64,000 nucleotides of DNA, taken from NCBI GenBank assembly GCA_038503075.1, contig JBCAML010000001.1:3348001-3412000 (forward strand), in the 5' to 3' direction. The notes beneath the pieces are model-generated. The model ran no database searches. It had not been told where the DNA came from and saw only the letters and a list, made by a program, of their open reading frames with translations. Position numbers and translations under genes: made by a program. Every line of letters begins with the position of its first letter. Positions within the stretch are counted from its first letter, which is position 1. Below are positions 44,533-56,580 of this stretch, one piece after another. The stretch is from Gyromitra esculenta. Taxonomy: Eukaryota; Ascomycota; Pezizomycetes; Pezizales; Discinaceae.

Positions 44533-47500
44533 GTCATGGGCGGCCGGTTTAAGAAGCGAGACATGAAAAACGGGATGGTACTTGACTGAGGGTGGAAGGT
44601 CAATTTCATAGGCAAATGGGGATACCACCTTTTTTACGGGGTAGGGTCCCATCCACTTCCAGTCGAGCTTTCGAGCATTGCGAACGGTTCGGATATTCTT
44701 CATTGATACGAATACCGGGTCGTTGACTTGATATGCCGGGGCAGGAGTTCGGTGTTTATTCGTGGAGGTTTCCTGGATATCCTGAGTTGTCCGAATTTGT
44801 ATTCGAAGGTAATCATACAATTCCTGCATCGTAGTTGCAAAGGTCGAGGAATCTAGACTTTGGGCCATAGTAGTTGAAGGAATGATAGAGGTGTCCAAAC
44901 GGGGATGGTAGCCATAATTTGCGAAAAAGGGTGAGACCTTGGTGCTGGCTGATTCCTGGTTATTAGCCGAGAACTCTGCCATCGGTAGCCATTTGCTCCA
45001 ATCTCCTTGCTGATAGGACACATAGGAACGTAGGTATTGTTCCATCACTGCGTTTAGTCGTTCTGTTTGTCCATCAGTTTCTGGGTGGAAAGCGGTGGAC
45101 ATTCGAGCTTGGATCCCTAAGCGTTTGCAGAGCTCTTTCCAAAAGTGAGCCGTAAATTGTGTGCCTCGGTCGGAAGTGACGTGCGTGGGTAACCCATGAA
45201 GTTTCCAGACGTGTTGGAGGTATAAATCGGCTACATCTCGTGAATTGACCATAGTATTACAGGGGATCAAGTGTCGCATTTTTGACAAGCGGTCAACAAT
45301 GACTAAAATAGCATCGTAACCCTCGGACTCTGGAAGGCCTGTAACAAAATCCATAGAGATTTCTTGCCAGGGACGATTTGGAATGGGCAGCGGGCGAAGA
45401 ACTCCTTGCGTACGTTGGGTGACTGGCTTGGCTTTTTGACATATGTGGCAGTTGCGCACATAGCGACCGATGGATTCTCTCATTTTTGGCCAGTAAAAGC
45501 TCCTACTGATTAATTCGAAGGTTTTATCTCGGCCTGAATGTCCTGCAGCAGGGGCGTCATGGTGTCTTCTGATAATTTCTAAACGGAGAGGGTCATTATC
45601 GGGTACGTAGAGTTTGCCTCGATAGCATAGCTGGTTATTTTCCTCCATACATTCCCTTAGGGTAATTTCCTTCGATTGTCGGTCCTTATTCTTCAGCGCC
45701 AGGAGTATCTTTTCCGGGAATTTGTCAGTCATATATCCCTCTAGGAAGAGTTTTTCTAGGGGGGCGTCCAGTTCAGCGGCTTCATTTGACAAAGAAGCCG
45801 ACAACAAACTTAGCTTAGGGTCAAGGTTCTCTTTTTTCAGCACCACTTGGCTCTGATGTGCCAATTGTTCATCCCCTTCCTTGGGGAGATCTCCTGATCT
45901 CCTAGTCAATGCGTCCGGCTTCCCCCCCTGACTTCCTGGTCTATATGTAATAACGAAGTCAAAGCGTGATAGGTATTCAGCCCATCTGGCTTGGCGGCGG
46001 TTGAGTTGCTTGGTACTCATAAAGTACTCAAGGTTCTTATGATCACTGATGAAGTCAATGGGGTGTTTTGAACCTTCGAGTTCTGGGCGCCATTCTTCAA
46101 ATACTCTGATGATAGCCAGTAGCTCCTTGTCATAAATCTCGTAGTTGCATTCAGCAGGTGAATGTTTTTTGGAGAAAAATGCTACGGGGTGTAGAACTCC
46201 TGCGTCGTTGTACTGTGATAGGACGCCTCCAGATACGAAATCGGAGGCATCAGTTTCCACAATAATTTTCTTGTCAGGATCAAAGTGGATGAGGACTGGC
46301 GCGGTGGTGAACGCATGCTTTAAATTCTCGAATGCTATATCGGCTTCTATGGTCCATTCAAAGGCGATTCCCTTCTTGGTGAGGGCTGTCAGGGGTGATG
46401 CAAGTTTCGAAAATCCCAGGATAAACCGTCTATAAAAGTTTGCGAACCCCAAGAAAGCTTGAACGTCTTTAACACTCTTTGGCGTTCCCCATTCTCGTGC
46501 TGCCTTAAGTTTTTCTTCATCCATTTTAATCCCGTCTGGGGTAAGGATGAGTCCCAAATACTTAGTGGATTGTACTTCGAACTTGCATTTTTCAGGCTTG
46601 AGGAGAATATCGTTATCCTTAAGAGTTTGTAGAACTTTTTCGCACGTGTTCCTGATGTTCCGCGAAGGTATCGCTATAGATCAGTATATCATCGAGGTAG
46701 GCAGTGCAGAATATGTCCAAGTACTCTCTCAGACAATCATTAACAAAGCGTTGAAAAGTGCCGGGTGCGTTGGTTAAGCTGAAGGGCATAACCTGATACT
46801 CATAGAGACCATACCGGGTACGAAAAGCAGTCTTCCATTCATCTCCTTCGGCAGTGCGGATTTGGTGGTAGCCATCTCGGAGATCCAATTTTGTGTACCA
46901 TTGTGCCTTTGCTAATCGATCAAGTGTTTCACGGATAATGGGAGAGGTATAACGGTCCTTGACCGTGATTGCGTTAAGACCACGGTAGTCCACACATAGA
47001 CGAAGAGAGCCGTCTGCCTTTTTGACGAAGAGGACAGGGGATCCGGCAGGTGAGGAACTGGCTCGGATAAAACCTTTTTCGAGGTTGTCTTCAATGTACT
47101 TTTTTAGAACTATTAATTCTTCCCGGGACATTCCGTATAGTGGGCCGAACGGTGCTTCCTTTCCATCCTGAAGTTGTATTTTATGGTCGTAAGCTCTTTG
47201 TGGGGATAAACCTTGGGCTTTCTTTTTGTCGAACATATCCAAAAAGTCATGGTATTCAGCGGGAATTGTTGCTCTCCATTCTTCTTTGGTGGTTTTCTCC
47301 TCTTGAATTTTATTAATTTCATAGAGGGACATAGCGTAAGCTTGCAGGGATCATTTCCGGGTAAGAGTCCTAAAACTAGCAGCATTGATGAACGACAGGT
47401 TTAACCTAGGAGGAGTTGGGATCGAGGAAGTAGATACAATAGGTGAGTAAGGGGCGCAATGGGTGGTGCAGAGTTTGGAATTAAACTCAATGCATTTGTT

Positions 47501-48169
47501 GGCAAAGTGGAGGCGAACATCATGGTGATTCATCCATGGTATGCCTAGAATGAGGGGATAGTGACCGAGTTGGGTCACAAAACAGGGGGCTTGTTCACAA
47601 TGATTTTGTATTGAGAGGTTAAGGTTTGCGATATGGGTGATGTCTCCCGAGCTAACAGGGCGGCCATCAATAACTTCGAGTTGTCGAGGGGTTTTTAACG
47701 GGGAAAGGGGTAAAAAATGGTGACTCGCAAAGTCCTTGTCGATGAAAGCGAATCCGGAGGCTCCAGTATCTAATAGCGCGTGGGTTTTTATGACTTTATT
47801 ATTATGGGAAATGTTACATGATTTAACGAAATGTTCCCTATCCAACCCATCCTCCACACTTAAATCTGATACCGAAAAACCTGAAATGGAAAACACTGAC
47901 AAAGGCAAGGAAATGGGAACCAAGGCTTGGTCACTGATCGGCCTTGGTTGGACTAGTTTAAAGACTCGTTGGATGAGTCTGCTGATTCGAGGGCAAAAAA
48001 CTGTGGTGGAAGGGGTGGTGGAGGCAGAGAGGAGGCAGGTGGGGTGCGGTTGGCGGGAGGGGCGGTGAGAGCCCCTCTCATTGTGGGTTTCTTGGGGGCG
48101 GAAGGACAGTTGGCATAGGAATGATCGGGCGCCGCACAGAACATGCATTTGCCCGTGGTTCGGCGCCAC
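44533..48169 (-). pseudogene. G2 gypsy pol, chromodomain deleted
   Basis: The protease site is intact (LLDTGASGFAF). A TGA at 47351-47353 falls where G1 has Arg after LTRK; then comes the RT N-terminus (47332-46619), a one-base A insertion near 46640, and a 712-codon frame with RT/RNase H and integrase motifs as in G1. The frame reaches HPVFHVSLLKPAA and then passes directly into the LTR, so the chromodomain and purine tract are missing. Nucleotide identity to G1 is visibly high throughout. The open frame ends at 44419 only because it reads into the LTR. Confidence 0.9.
47953..47962 (-). promoter_or_regulatory. Slippery heptamer TTTAAAC at the gag stop of G2
   Basis: On the minus strand the gag frame ends TC T-TTA-AAC TAG: the X XXY YYZ heptamer in the correct phase, immediately before the stop. 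The pol frame is -1 relative to gag and is open across this point (48169 to 47351). This fits programmed -1 frameshifting to make Gag-Pol. Confidence 0.65.
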
Positions 48170-49208
48170 TGTTTCTCTTCTTCTGAGAGCTTTCTTCGCC
48201 CGTTGACCATGGTGTAGCGTTGATCTTGTGGGGGGCGAGAGAGGTTGCTAGTCCTTCCGAAAGAAAGATCCATTGGAGCGAGGCCACCTGGTACGAAAGA
48301 GGATGCAGGGACGAAGGGAGTCATTATTTGAGAACTGAATTGTCCCATGTTTTCTCTCGTATTGCCTCGTTTCTCGGCTTTTCGAGCTCGGATACGGTTG
48401 TCCAGGCGGGTGAGAGTAGTGATCATTTCTTCTAGGGTGACGGGGACGGCGGTGGCAAATACCATAGCTTCTTTTAACTCCTCTGACATTCCATGTTCCA
48501 AGGCATCCATCTTTGAGTTTTCATCGAAATTTAGTTGACCCATGATGCGTTGAAAATCAGCCAGGTAGGCAGAGAAGTCGCATTTACCTTGGCGGAGCTG
48601 GTGTAGTTCTCTTCGTGCGGTGCCGGTGGGGTCGGGGTCTCCAAAGGCAGTTTCCAAAGCGGCGATGAGGGCGGCGGCGTTGGTCCAGGTTGTGAGACCA
48701 GAGGGAAGGACCGTGTGTCGAACTTGTTCAAGGGCTGCTCCTTCCAGGCGGTTGATTGTGTAGAGAATCATGGTGTTCTCATCAGCAAATCGGTCCCTGT
48801 TGACAGCGAGTTTTGAACGGAGTTGGAGGATGAAGCTGGGAAGTTTTGCTCTAGATCCATCGAATTTCTCTGGATCTGGCATGCGTTCGGAGCGATGTGT
48901 AATACCTGACGGAGCCTGGCGAAGAGGTTGGCAGCTTCTACAACTCTTTGTTCTTGTTGTGTTGCGTGCTGGAGGGCATTGTCGATCTGGATTTGGGCGG
49001 TGCTGAGTTTTACTTCGGCATCTTTTTCATTATCCTGGAGGATACTTATTTGGTCCTCTAGGCTCTGGTTGAGTTCTCGGAGTTGGTTGTATAGCTCAAC
49101 CGGATCATCTCTGTATGCTTTGGCAAAGGCTTCCTTAGTGGGGAAGCCTTGGGTTGCTACGGCGGCTCCTTCTGTGTTGGAGGAGGAGGGGTCAACGGGG
49201 GAACTCAT
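47953..49208 (-). pseudogene. G2 gypsy gag
   Basis: ATG at 49208, coiled-coil N-terminus, capsid (FDENSKMDALEHGMSEEL) and zinc knuckle CMFCAAPDHSYANC. A deletion of about 90 nt relative to G1, after VEAANLFARLRQ near 48895, shifts the frame, so the two gag parts (49208-48768 and 48882-47953) are out of phase. The C-terminus ends in codons TTA AAC TAG within the slippery sequence. Confidence 0.88.
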
Positions 49209-49250
49209 GATGAGTTAGCGGTAGGAGGTGTAGATGAGCAAGCAACGTAA

Positions 49251-49660
49251 TCTCATGGCTGGCTTCTCGTTAAGCCCTTCAGTATCCCTGAAGGTGAGCA
49301 GTGCTACTTAAGCGGGAAACCAAGACGTTTGAAGGGTGCGATAAGGTCTACAGGTCCTACGAAGGGAATACTTCAAGGCGAAGTATCGGCAATGTTTTGA
49401 CAGCGACAGCGGGGATTCTGAGGTAGAATCGAAGTAGAATTATAACTAATACAGCAGAAGTGAAACGAGCACGTTGCTTAAGAAAAGAAGAAAAGAAGTA
49501 CAGAGAACAGACAAAATCCTTCACTTAAATACCCCGCTTTCACCCAACAAAACCCAATAACCGATAACACCCGAAATACAATAACATTATATAACAACCG
49601 AAAGGCACAACAACCATTGACTCAAAACCTAACCCTATATCCAATTCTTAATCCGTGAAA
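49251..49660 (-). repeat. LTR-C, 5' LTR of gypsy G2
   Basis: 410 bp, plus-strand TCTCATGG...CCGTGAAA. It precedes the G2 leader (with the same TTACGTTGCTT site at 49240-49250) and gag. The internal ACGTTGCTT is at 49471-49479. Confidence 0.9.
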
Positions 49661-49856
49661 GTTAGTCTTCCTTGTCTAACTATGATACAAAATAATTAAT
49701 TAATTACAAAGTGGTTTAATAGCATCTTGGGTACGTAAAAACCACCGCGTTTACTTGGCCACGATGGAAAATTTTCCCCTCAGCTAGTTTCTTTTTAGTA
49801 GTAAAACATTTTATACATATTCTAAACGCAAGGAAAGAATACAAATGTGAAACAGC
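49661..49856. other. 3' flank of gypsy G3, no LTR
   Basis: AT-rich sequence between the G3 pol stop and LTR-C of G2. It has a short purine stretch (GAGGGGAAAA on the minus strand) but no LTR-B copy follows, so G3 has lost its 3' LTR. Confidence 0.5.
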
Positions 49857-52800
49857 TTATGGCTTAGGCTGTTGTGGGTAAAGACTGTGAAATTCGGCAA
49901 TTGCTTCGGCAGCGTTGGCTAATCCTCCTTCGTCGGCAGGTTCCCATGAGTTCTCATCTTCCGGGTATCCCACCCATTTGATGAAATAGAACATCCGGCT
50001 AATCGTTCGTCGTCCCACTTTGGTTTCTCTCTTCTTGCTTTTGACAATGTATTCCACCTCGTACTCATTGTCACCTTCAATGTCGTCAGGCAGTGGTCGA
50101 TCTTGTTTTCGGGTTTCCCTGACGCTTGTCCGGTATGGCTCGAGCAAGGATACATTGAAGGTGGGGAATATCCTCCAGCGACCTCCTGTGTCTAAAGTGC
50201 AAGCTCTAGTACCGACTCGTGTAATCGGGAAGGGTCCGTATGACTTAGGGGCTAACTTTTTTGTTGGACATTTGGTTCTAATGTTTTTGGCGTCGAGCAT
50301 TACTAAATCTCCGACCTTAAAGGATGGTTCCACCTGTCGTTTCTTGTCAAAATATTTGGACATGTTTTCTCGGGTGGCTTTGAGCGAGGTAGTGGCAAAA
50401 TTGTTTACTTTCTGAAGCCAATGTGTGTATAACTTTGACGCTGGATTCTTGACTTCGGTATCGATCGTCCAAGCTGTTCTGGGATGGAAACCATGATTGG
50501 CATAGAAGGGGCTGATTCCAGTGGCTGTGGCTTCGGCATTGTTGTACGCGAACTCCGCTAACGGCAGTAGGTCGTACCAGTCATCTTGGTCGTAGTTGAC
50601 GAAGTTTCTTAGGTAGGCTTCCAGGACTTGATTAACCCTTTCGGTTTGTCCGTCAGTCTCAGGATGGAATGCGGTAGATTTGCTGGACTTAATGTCTAGA
50701 AGTTTGCATAATGAGGTCCAGAATTCCCCTGTGAACTTAGCATCTCGATCTGAAACAATTTCTTTCGGAAGCCCGTGAAGTTTCCAAACTTTGTCAACAA
50801 AAGCCTTTGCCACATCACTTGCTGTAGCTCTTTCTATTAGTGGGATAAAGTGCGCCATCTTGGTAAACCTGTCAACTACTACACATATTTGGGTGAATCC
50901 TCTCAACTCGGGTAACTGGACGATGAAGTCTGTTGATATCGACATCCATGGAGCGTATGGGGTCTCTAGCGGTTGCAAGAGTCCATATTTCTTATGACGC
51001 ACGGATTTATTATGTTGGCATGGGTCGCATGAGCGGACGTAATCTGTAATCCACTCGGTCATATGAGGCCAGTAGAAGTTCCGCTGAACAAGTTCCGTAG
51101 TTTTGTCCATGCCAAAGTGCCCTGCTATCTTGGAGTCGTGTTCATTTTCTAAAATGGTAGTTTTGATTTCATCATCGTTAGGGATTGTTAGCCTGTTTTT
51201 CCAATAGAGGAGTTCCTCCATCACTGTATAGTGTTGTAGCCTTTTGATTTCGCTGCCAGCTTTAACTAAGTCTCGAATTTCCTTATAGTCTTCGTCAGAC
51301 TCGACCTTTCTTTTAACCTGCTCCAAAAAGTCCGAATTAAATTTAAGGACTTGAAGCGCTATGAGGGATGCTGATGAAATAAGTAGCTCCTCGTGTGTTG
51401 TATTAGGATTAAAATTATAATGGTGATGATTGCCGTTTGAGTCCAGCTCGGTAAAGTGTAACGGGTCATCGTTTTGGTTTTGTACAATTGTGTTATTGTC
51501 TTTTCTATGAATTAAGGATATAACGATTGACTTACTGGGATGGCCAGTCATATCCACTTGGCCGCTTCGGAACATGGCTTCTGTAGGCTGTGTTGTATCC
51601 CCCTCCTTAGGACGATACTCCAGTCGTCTTGATAATGCATCTGGCTTTCCTCCCACTGATCCAGGTCGATATATGATTTTAAAGTCGAATGACGATAAAT
51701 ATTCCGCCCATCTAGCCTGTCGTCGATTTAGGATCCTTGTCTCCTTCATGAAATATTCGAGATTTTTATGGTCCGTATAGACGATCACTTGGTGCTTGCT
51801 TCCTTCTAGGTAATGTCGCCATTCCTTGAAGACTGTTACTATCGCAAGTAGTTCTTTATCGTGCACCTCATAGTTAAGTTCGGCTTTATTAAATTTTCTG
51901 GAATGGAATGCTACGGGATGTAGCTTGCTATCGATGATCTGCGAGAGGACACAACCTAGCGCATAGTCTGAGGCGTCGGTTTCTACCACAGTCTGCCGTT
52001 CCGGCGCAAAGTGACAAAGGATGGGTGCTGTCGTGAAGGCAACTTTTAGGTACTCGAAAGCTATTGCTTGACGGTCACCCCATTGGAATTTCTTGGGATC
52101 CCCTTTGGTCAACTCGGTTAAGGGACTGGCAACTTGGGAGAAATTCTCGATGAACCGTCGGTAAAAATTGGCAAATCCAATGAATACTTGGACGTCGCGT
52201 ATGCTCTTAGGGGTTTCCCATGAAAGGATTGACTCGACTTTCTTCATTGACATAGACACGCCTTTGTCAGAAATTTTGTATCCTAAAAACTCAACTTCCC
52301 GCAAGTGGAAGTAGCTTTTCTTGATGGATACTGCCAAACCCTCGTCCTCCAACCGCTGCAGGACTCTGGTCACCAAGGCCTCATGTTCCTCGAGGGTCTT
52401 TGAGTAGATGAGGATGTCATCAATATAAACCACGACCCCTTGGTCCAGAAATTCGCGGAGCACCTGATGCATCATATCTTGAAAGGTTGCGGGGGTGTTT
52501 GCTAAGCCGAAAGGCATGACTGTGTACTTGAAATGACCATATCTTGTACGAAACGCTGTTTTCCACTCATCGCCTTCTTTTATACGGATCTGGTGAAAAC
52601 CGTCCTTGAGGTCCAGTTTGGTAAAGATCGAAGCCCCATTAACTCTATCACGCAATTCAGACATTAGCGGCAGAGGGTATCAGTTCTTTACTGTCACCTT
52701 GTTCAAGCCACGGTAATCTACGCATAGTCGTAGCCCTCCGTCTGGTTTCAGCGCGAATAATATGGGCGACCCAGCAGGTGACTTGCTTGGCCGTATCTTC

Positions 52801-53690
52801 CCTTCGGCCACCATTTTGTCCAAGTACTTCCGGAGAATCTCAAGTTCTTTTTCCGAAAGTTTATAGATTGGACCCCACGGGGCGGTTGTCCCATGCTCGA
52901 GATCAATAGCGTGATCGAATGGCCTTCATTCTGGCAAGTATTCCTGGATGGGAGTGCCGAATAGACTGACAAATCGGTGGTATGCTCCCGGGAGAGTCTT
53001 CAGAAGTTCAGTTTCTTCGTCATCGATTGCGCGCACCATGCCAATTATTCGGGCATTCTCGTCCAGGCCCAGCCATTCGTCATATTCGATATCGTTCTCG
53101 GTACTAAGAGGAGCAGTCGTCACAGAGCACTGGTTACAGCAACCAGGAGATTCGAACTTCCAGTTTGTGTGGTCGTAAGGGTTTTGCAACCGGTGACTCG
53201 TCAACCACCAACCACCTGGCACTATCAAGTCTAACCCAGCCTCGACTGGCCCAATCTCGCAAGATACATTAGATGTATGATTATTCCCTATGATCATAGT
53301 AATAGGGTTAGTAAAGGCTTGTCCCGCTCCAACCACTTCTTCACCTGTGAAGTTTCTAATGGTTAACCGGACGTCTCTTTGCACCTTTGGGACCGACCAT
53401 TTTCTAACAAACAAAGGGGACAAGTGAAAAACATTAGCTCCAGAATCTAGCAATACGTTGGCTACCACCTTCCTTCCATTGATTACCAGTAGCGCTTGCC
53501 CTCAGGGCCGCTCGTATATGGTGGGTTCTGTATGTTGTTTTTTGTTGGACGATTCCGAAGAGTCGTCCTCTTTTCTTTTTCGTTTGTTTTTGTATTTTTC
53601 GGTCTCAAAGACTGAGACAATTCTTTCTTCGATTGCCAGGGTTTCGAATGTTTGGTTAACGTCTGCTACCTCCTGGCCCGCCGGTAGTCA
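49857..53690 (-). pseudogene. G3 gypsy chromovirus pol
   Basis: Read leftwards: a protease (VVANVLLDSGANVFHLSP), a linker, RT ([40 protein letters not shown]), RNase H (VETDASDYALGCVLSQ, YTDHKNLEYFM), integrase (CDPCQHNKS zinc part; STDFIVQLP, SDRDAKFTGEFW, HPETDGQTERVN), the GPY region (KSYGPFPITRVGTRA) and a chromodomain (FYFIKWVGYPEDENSWEP). Four in-frame stops, all TGA, lie at 53688-53690, 53502-53504, 52926-52928 and 52680-52682. The last 935 codons are uninterrupted. It is a lineage distinct from G1/G2, with several CGA-to-TGA type losses. Confidence 0.9.
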
Positions 53691-53692
53691 AC

Positions 53693-55811
53693 CTAGTGAA
53701 AATTCTCTGACATTTCTTCGTCAGAATTTGTATTTGCATAAAGATTAACAGGGGTCCTGGAGATCTGCCCCTTTGGAGCGGTAACTCCGCTCACAGCCCC
53801 TTTTGCAGGTGGCGCTGTCGCGGCCCTCGTCTTGGGCGCTAGCTTCAAACGCTTCTCTAATGCATCCCCAGCACTCTGCTCATTCTTTTCGGGTTTGACC
53901 CATTTTCGTTTACGACTGGCGCCGGCTTGTGCAGATGATACCGTTCGAGGTTCCTTCATGTCGCACGTCTTCCAGTGACAGTCGGGCCGACCACACCTAG
54001 TACAGTGTTTCGCCCGTCTGCGTCGGTCAACTAGGTCCTGACTTACCCCTTCATGAGCAGCCTTCCAACCCAAGGCATCTCCGGTGTTGTTAGTGGGGGG
54101 AGGGGCATCCTTTTTAGGGGTATCCTCCTTGACATCATTTTTTGAGTCCTTCTTGACTCTGCTTTTGAACCCCTTTTCCCGATGTTCCTCCTGCTTTTTC
54201 TCCTCCTTTTTCCCACGACCATCCGTGGCTGGGAGACCTCTATTCTCCAGTTTCTGGTGATACAAATACTCCTCCCACAACCTTCCTCTTGATCGTAAGG
54301 CCTCCAGCCATTGCACATCATCGTTAAACGGACCACAACCTACCATCAACTCTCGTATCTTGAGAGGGATCTTTGCTTCGACCTTCATCCTCCACAGTGT
54401 CCCAGCCATCCCAACCTTTATATTTAGGTTGCTCATTTTGAGGATATATTCCTCAACGGTTGTGTAAGGTACACGATCCATGGCATATATGGCATCGCGT
54501 TTTTCGTCCGGAGAGCAGAATACTTCCTTCATCTTCAGTGAGAAGGTTGCCCAATAGGCGTACTCCGGTTCCTGGATTTGTCCTTCGGCTCCGTCCATCT
54601 TGTTGGTATACATAACAACGTATGGTCGAGCCTTGTTTCCTTCGCAACGGCTGGCGGCATAGTGGATTTTGTGTCGGTCACTGGTCCAAAGCCACTCGTT
54701 CATCTCAAAATATACTTCGCAGCTGCGGATCCATGCTCTGAGATCCTGGTTTGTGGCAGCAGTGAATTTTTCTGGTTCACCAATCGGGATCTTGTGGTGT
54801 CGAGATGACGGTGATGCTTGAGGGTACCTGTGATCAATGGTGATTACCATCTCACCAGGGTTATTTGGGGGGGGGTGGCGGTGGAGGAGCATTACTTAGT
54901 GTCCTCCGCCACCGGTTTTCTCTTTCTCTTCTTCTGTTGGCCAGCCATCGATTGGTATCTTCGATGTTCTTCCTGGCCCTTTCTTCCTCCGAATCATCCA
55001 ATGACGATCCGTCACCTGATCCAGTGGCGCCAGCACCAACACGGTAATTGGGTCCATGTTGGGGCTGCCCACCATTACCCCCGTGTGCTCTGGAGGCTTC
55101 ACCTCGTTCACTTTGGGCTGGTTCCTTTCCTTTCTCGCTTCTAGTGGGAGGCAGCTGGGGTGCATGAATAGAGCCGCTGAGGCCTGCTTCTGATCGGGCT
55201 GGTAGTTCTGACTGAGCACGAATATGTTGAGTGATCTGACTGAGTAACACTCCCTGATTGTTAAGCTGACTTCGTTGTCTTTGCATTTCTCCTACTGTTT
55301 CCCCCACTATAGCTTCGACTACCGTTTCCACCCTTCCAATGCGCTGGTGTGCCTCATGTCCTTGCTGTTGCAGGGCCAGGCCAATGTTATTACCAAGACC
55401 GTGAACCAGTACCTCGATACGGGCTAGTTCTTCGGCCGAGAACTCCTGTTGGTCTGCCATGCGCTGCTGGATATGGGTTAGGCTTAGATTTTGAGTTTCA
55501 GCCTGTGAGTTAAGTTGGTTTAGGGCAACGGTGTTTCCTGCCTGAGCCTCTTCTTGCCTTAGGACAACGTGTCTAAAGGCTTCGTTTAGGGTAAGCATGA
55601 GATTATCACGCTGTGCATGAACATCCTCAATTTGAGCACTGCTCCGTAGGAATTGTGGATGAGGCGTGAAGTGTTTTGGAATGAAGGGCTTAGGAGCGGG
55701 TGTAAGATGGGTAGTTCTTCGACGGGCCAAGGAGTTCTTCAAAGAGTGTTTCGAGATGGGATCCTCGGAGCCGTCCGACATGTCTGTATCCATCACAAAT
55801 ACATCCGCCAT
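53693..55811 (-). pseudogene. G3 gypsy gag
   Basis: ATG at 55811. The N-terminal half (to 54861) has an acidic start, a coiled coil (VLRQEEAQAGNTVALNQL) and a Gly/Ser-rich linker ending in a proline run. The C-terminal half (54892-53693) has a capsid domain (LRAWIRSCEVYFEMNEWL, TTVEEYILKMSNLNIKVG) and a zinc knuckle (CTRCGRPDCHWKTC). The halves are one base out of phase at a run of nine C (plus-strand G run near 54866-54876); a run of eight would join them. The capsid style differs from G1/G2. Confidence 0.85.
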
Positions 55812-55853
55812 TGTAGTTGAATAACCGAAGTATTGATATGCCTATCAATATAC

Positions 55854-56580
55854 TGTAAGACCGGTACTTCTTACCGCACAGGAAATCTCCAAGAAGCTTT
55901 AGATAACAATCTAGACGCAATAACCTGCCCGGTTGCTATCTGCAACACAATACACAGGCGCAAGTCCTAACTGCTTCTTATGAACCACTGAAAGATAACC
56001 GTAGGGTTCAAAGTAGGGATCGAGCAAGGTTCCGTGAAGAACTTCCAATAGTAAGGTTTAATAACTAACACTGAAGGGCCAAGGCCTTGCTAAGCGCGAT
56101 AAAAGTAATTCACAAGTAAAAGAGTAAATTGCACGGAAGTGATTTTGCTAGAAACAATATAATATTGATAAGGCTCGTTCTTCGTCGCTAATGATCAGGA
56201 AGAAGACCCTTCTCAATGGTAGAACACTGGACTACTTATAGTAGTCAAGCGTCGAATACAAAGGCTATGTAATAACATGAACTAACATGAAGAAATCCCA
56301 TAGACCCTGAACGCTTTCCTTTGCTCCTACCCCTCTCATTATCGTATGGCGTGATTGTCGGAATTAACCGGCAACGCAACGTATAAGCGAATCGGGGAAG
56401 TGTCGATTGAAAGAGTCTGCCATTGATGACACAGGGAAACCAAACATCCAATCCGACTCTTATTAATAATCAACCAAGATTAATAATAACCGACATGGTC
56501 TGGGATTGAACGCTTGTCCATATGTGTGCATCGTAAGTGAACTCAAGTCGTAACCAACTAAGCTACCAATAGGTATAACA
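55854..56580 (-). repeat. LTR-B copy 4 (variant B1), 5' LTR of gypsy G3
   Basis: 727 bp, on the minus strand TGTTATACC...GGTCTTACA, ending 42 bases before the G3 gag start. A TATA-like box and an R-U5 part are shared with the other LTR-B copies. The first 90 bases carry tRNA-like A and B boxes. A short site after the LTR (TATATTGATA) is complementary to TATCAATAT inside it (56162-56170). Confidence 0.8.
56502..56565 (-). promoter_or_regulatory. tRNA-like A and B boxes at the LTR-B start
   Basis: On the minus strand TAGCTTAGTTGG (56565-56554) fits the pol III A box and GTTCAATCCC (56511-56502) fits the B box, 42 bases apart. The same two boxes occur in the copy at 32144-33798 (33783-33772 and 32991-32982). 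The intervening sequence does not fold as a proper tRNA, so this is not called a tRNA gene. Confidence 0.55.

Noticed and set aside
56480..56570. Possible tRNA gene at the end of LTR-B
   Set aside because: A and B boxes are present but the acceptor and D stems do not pair and it lies inside a repeat; reported only as tRNA-like.
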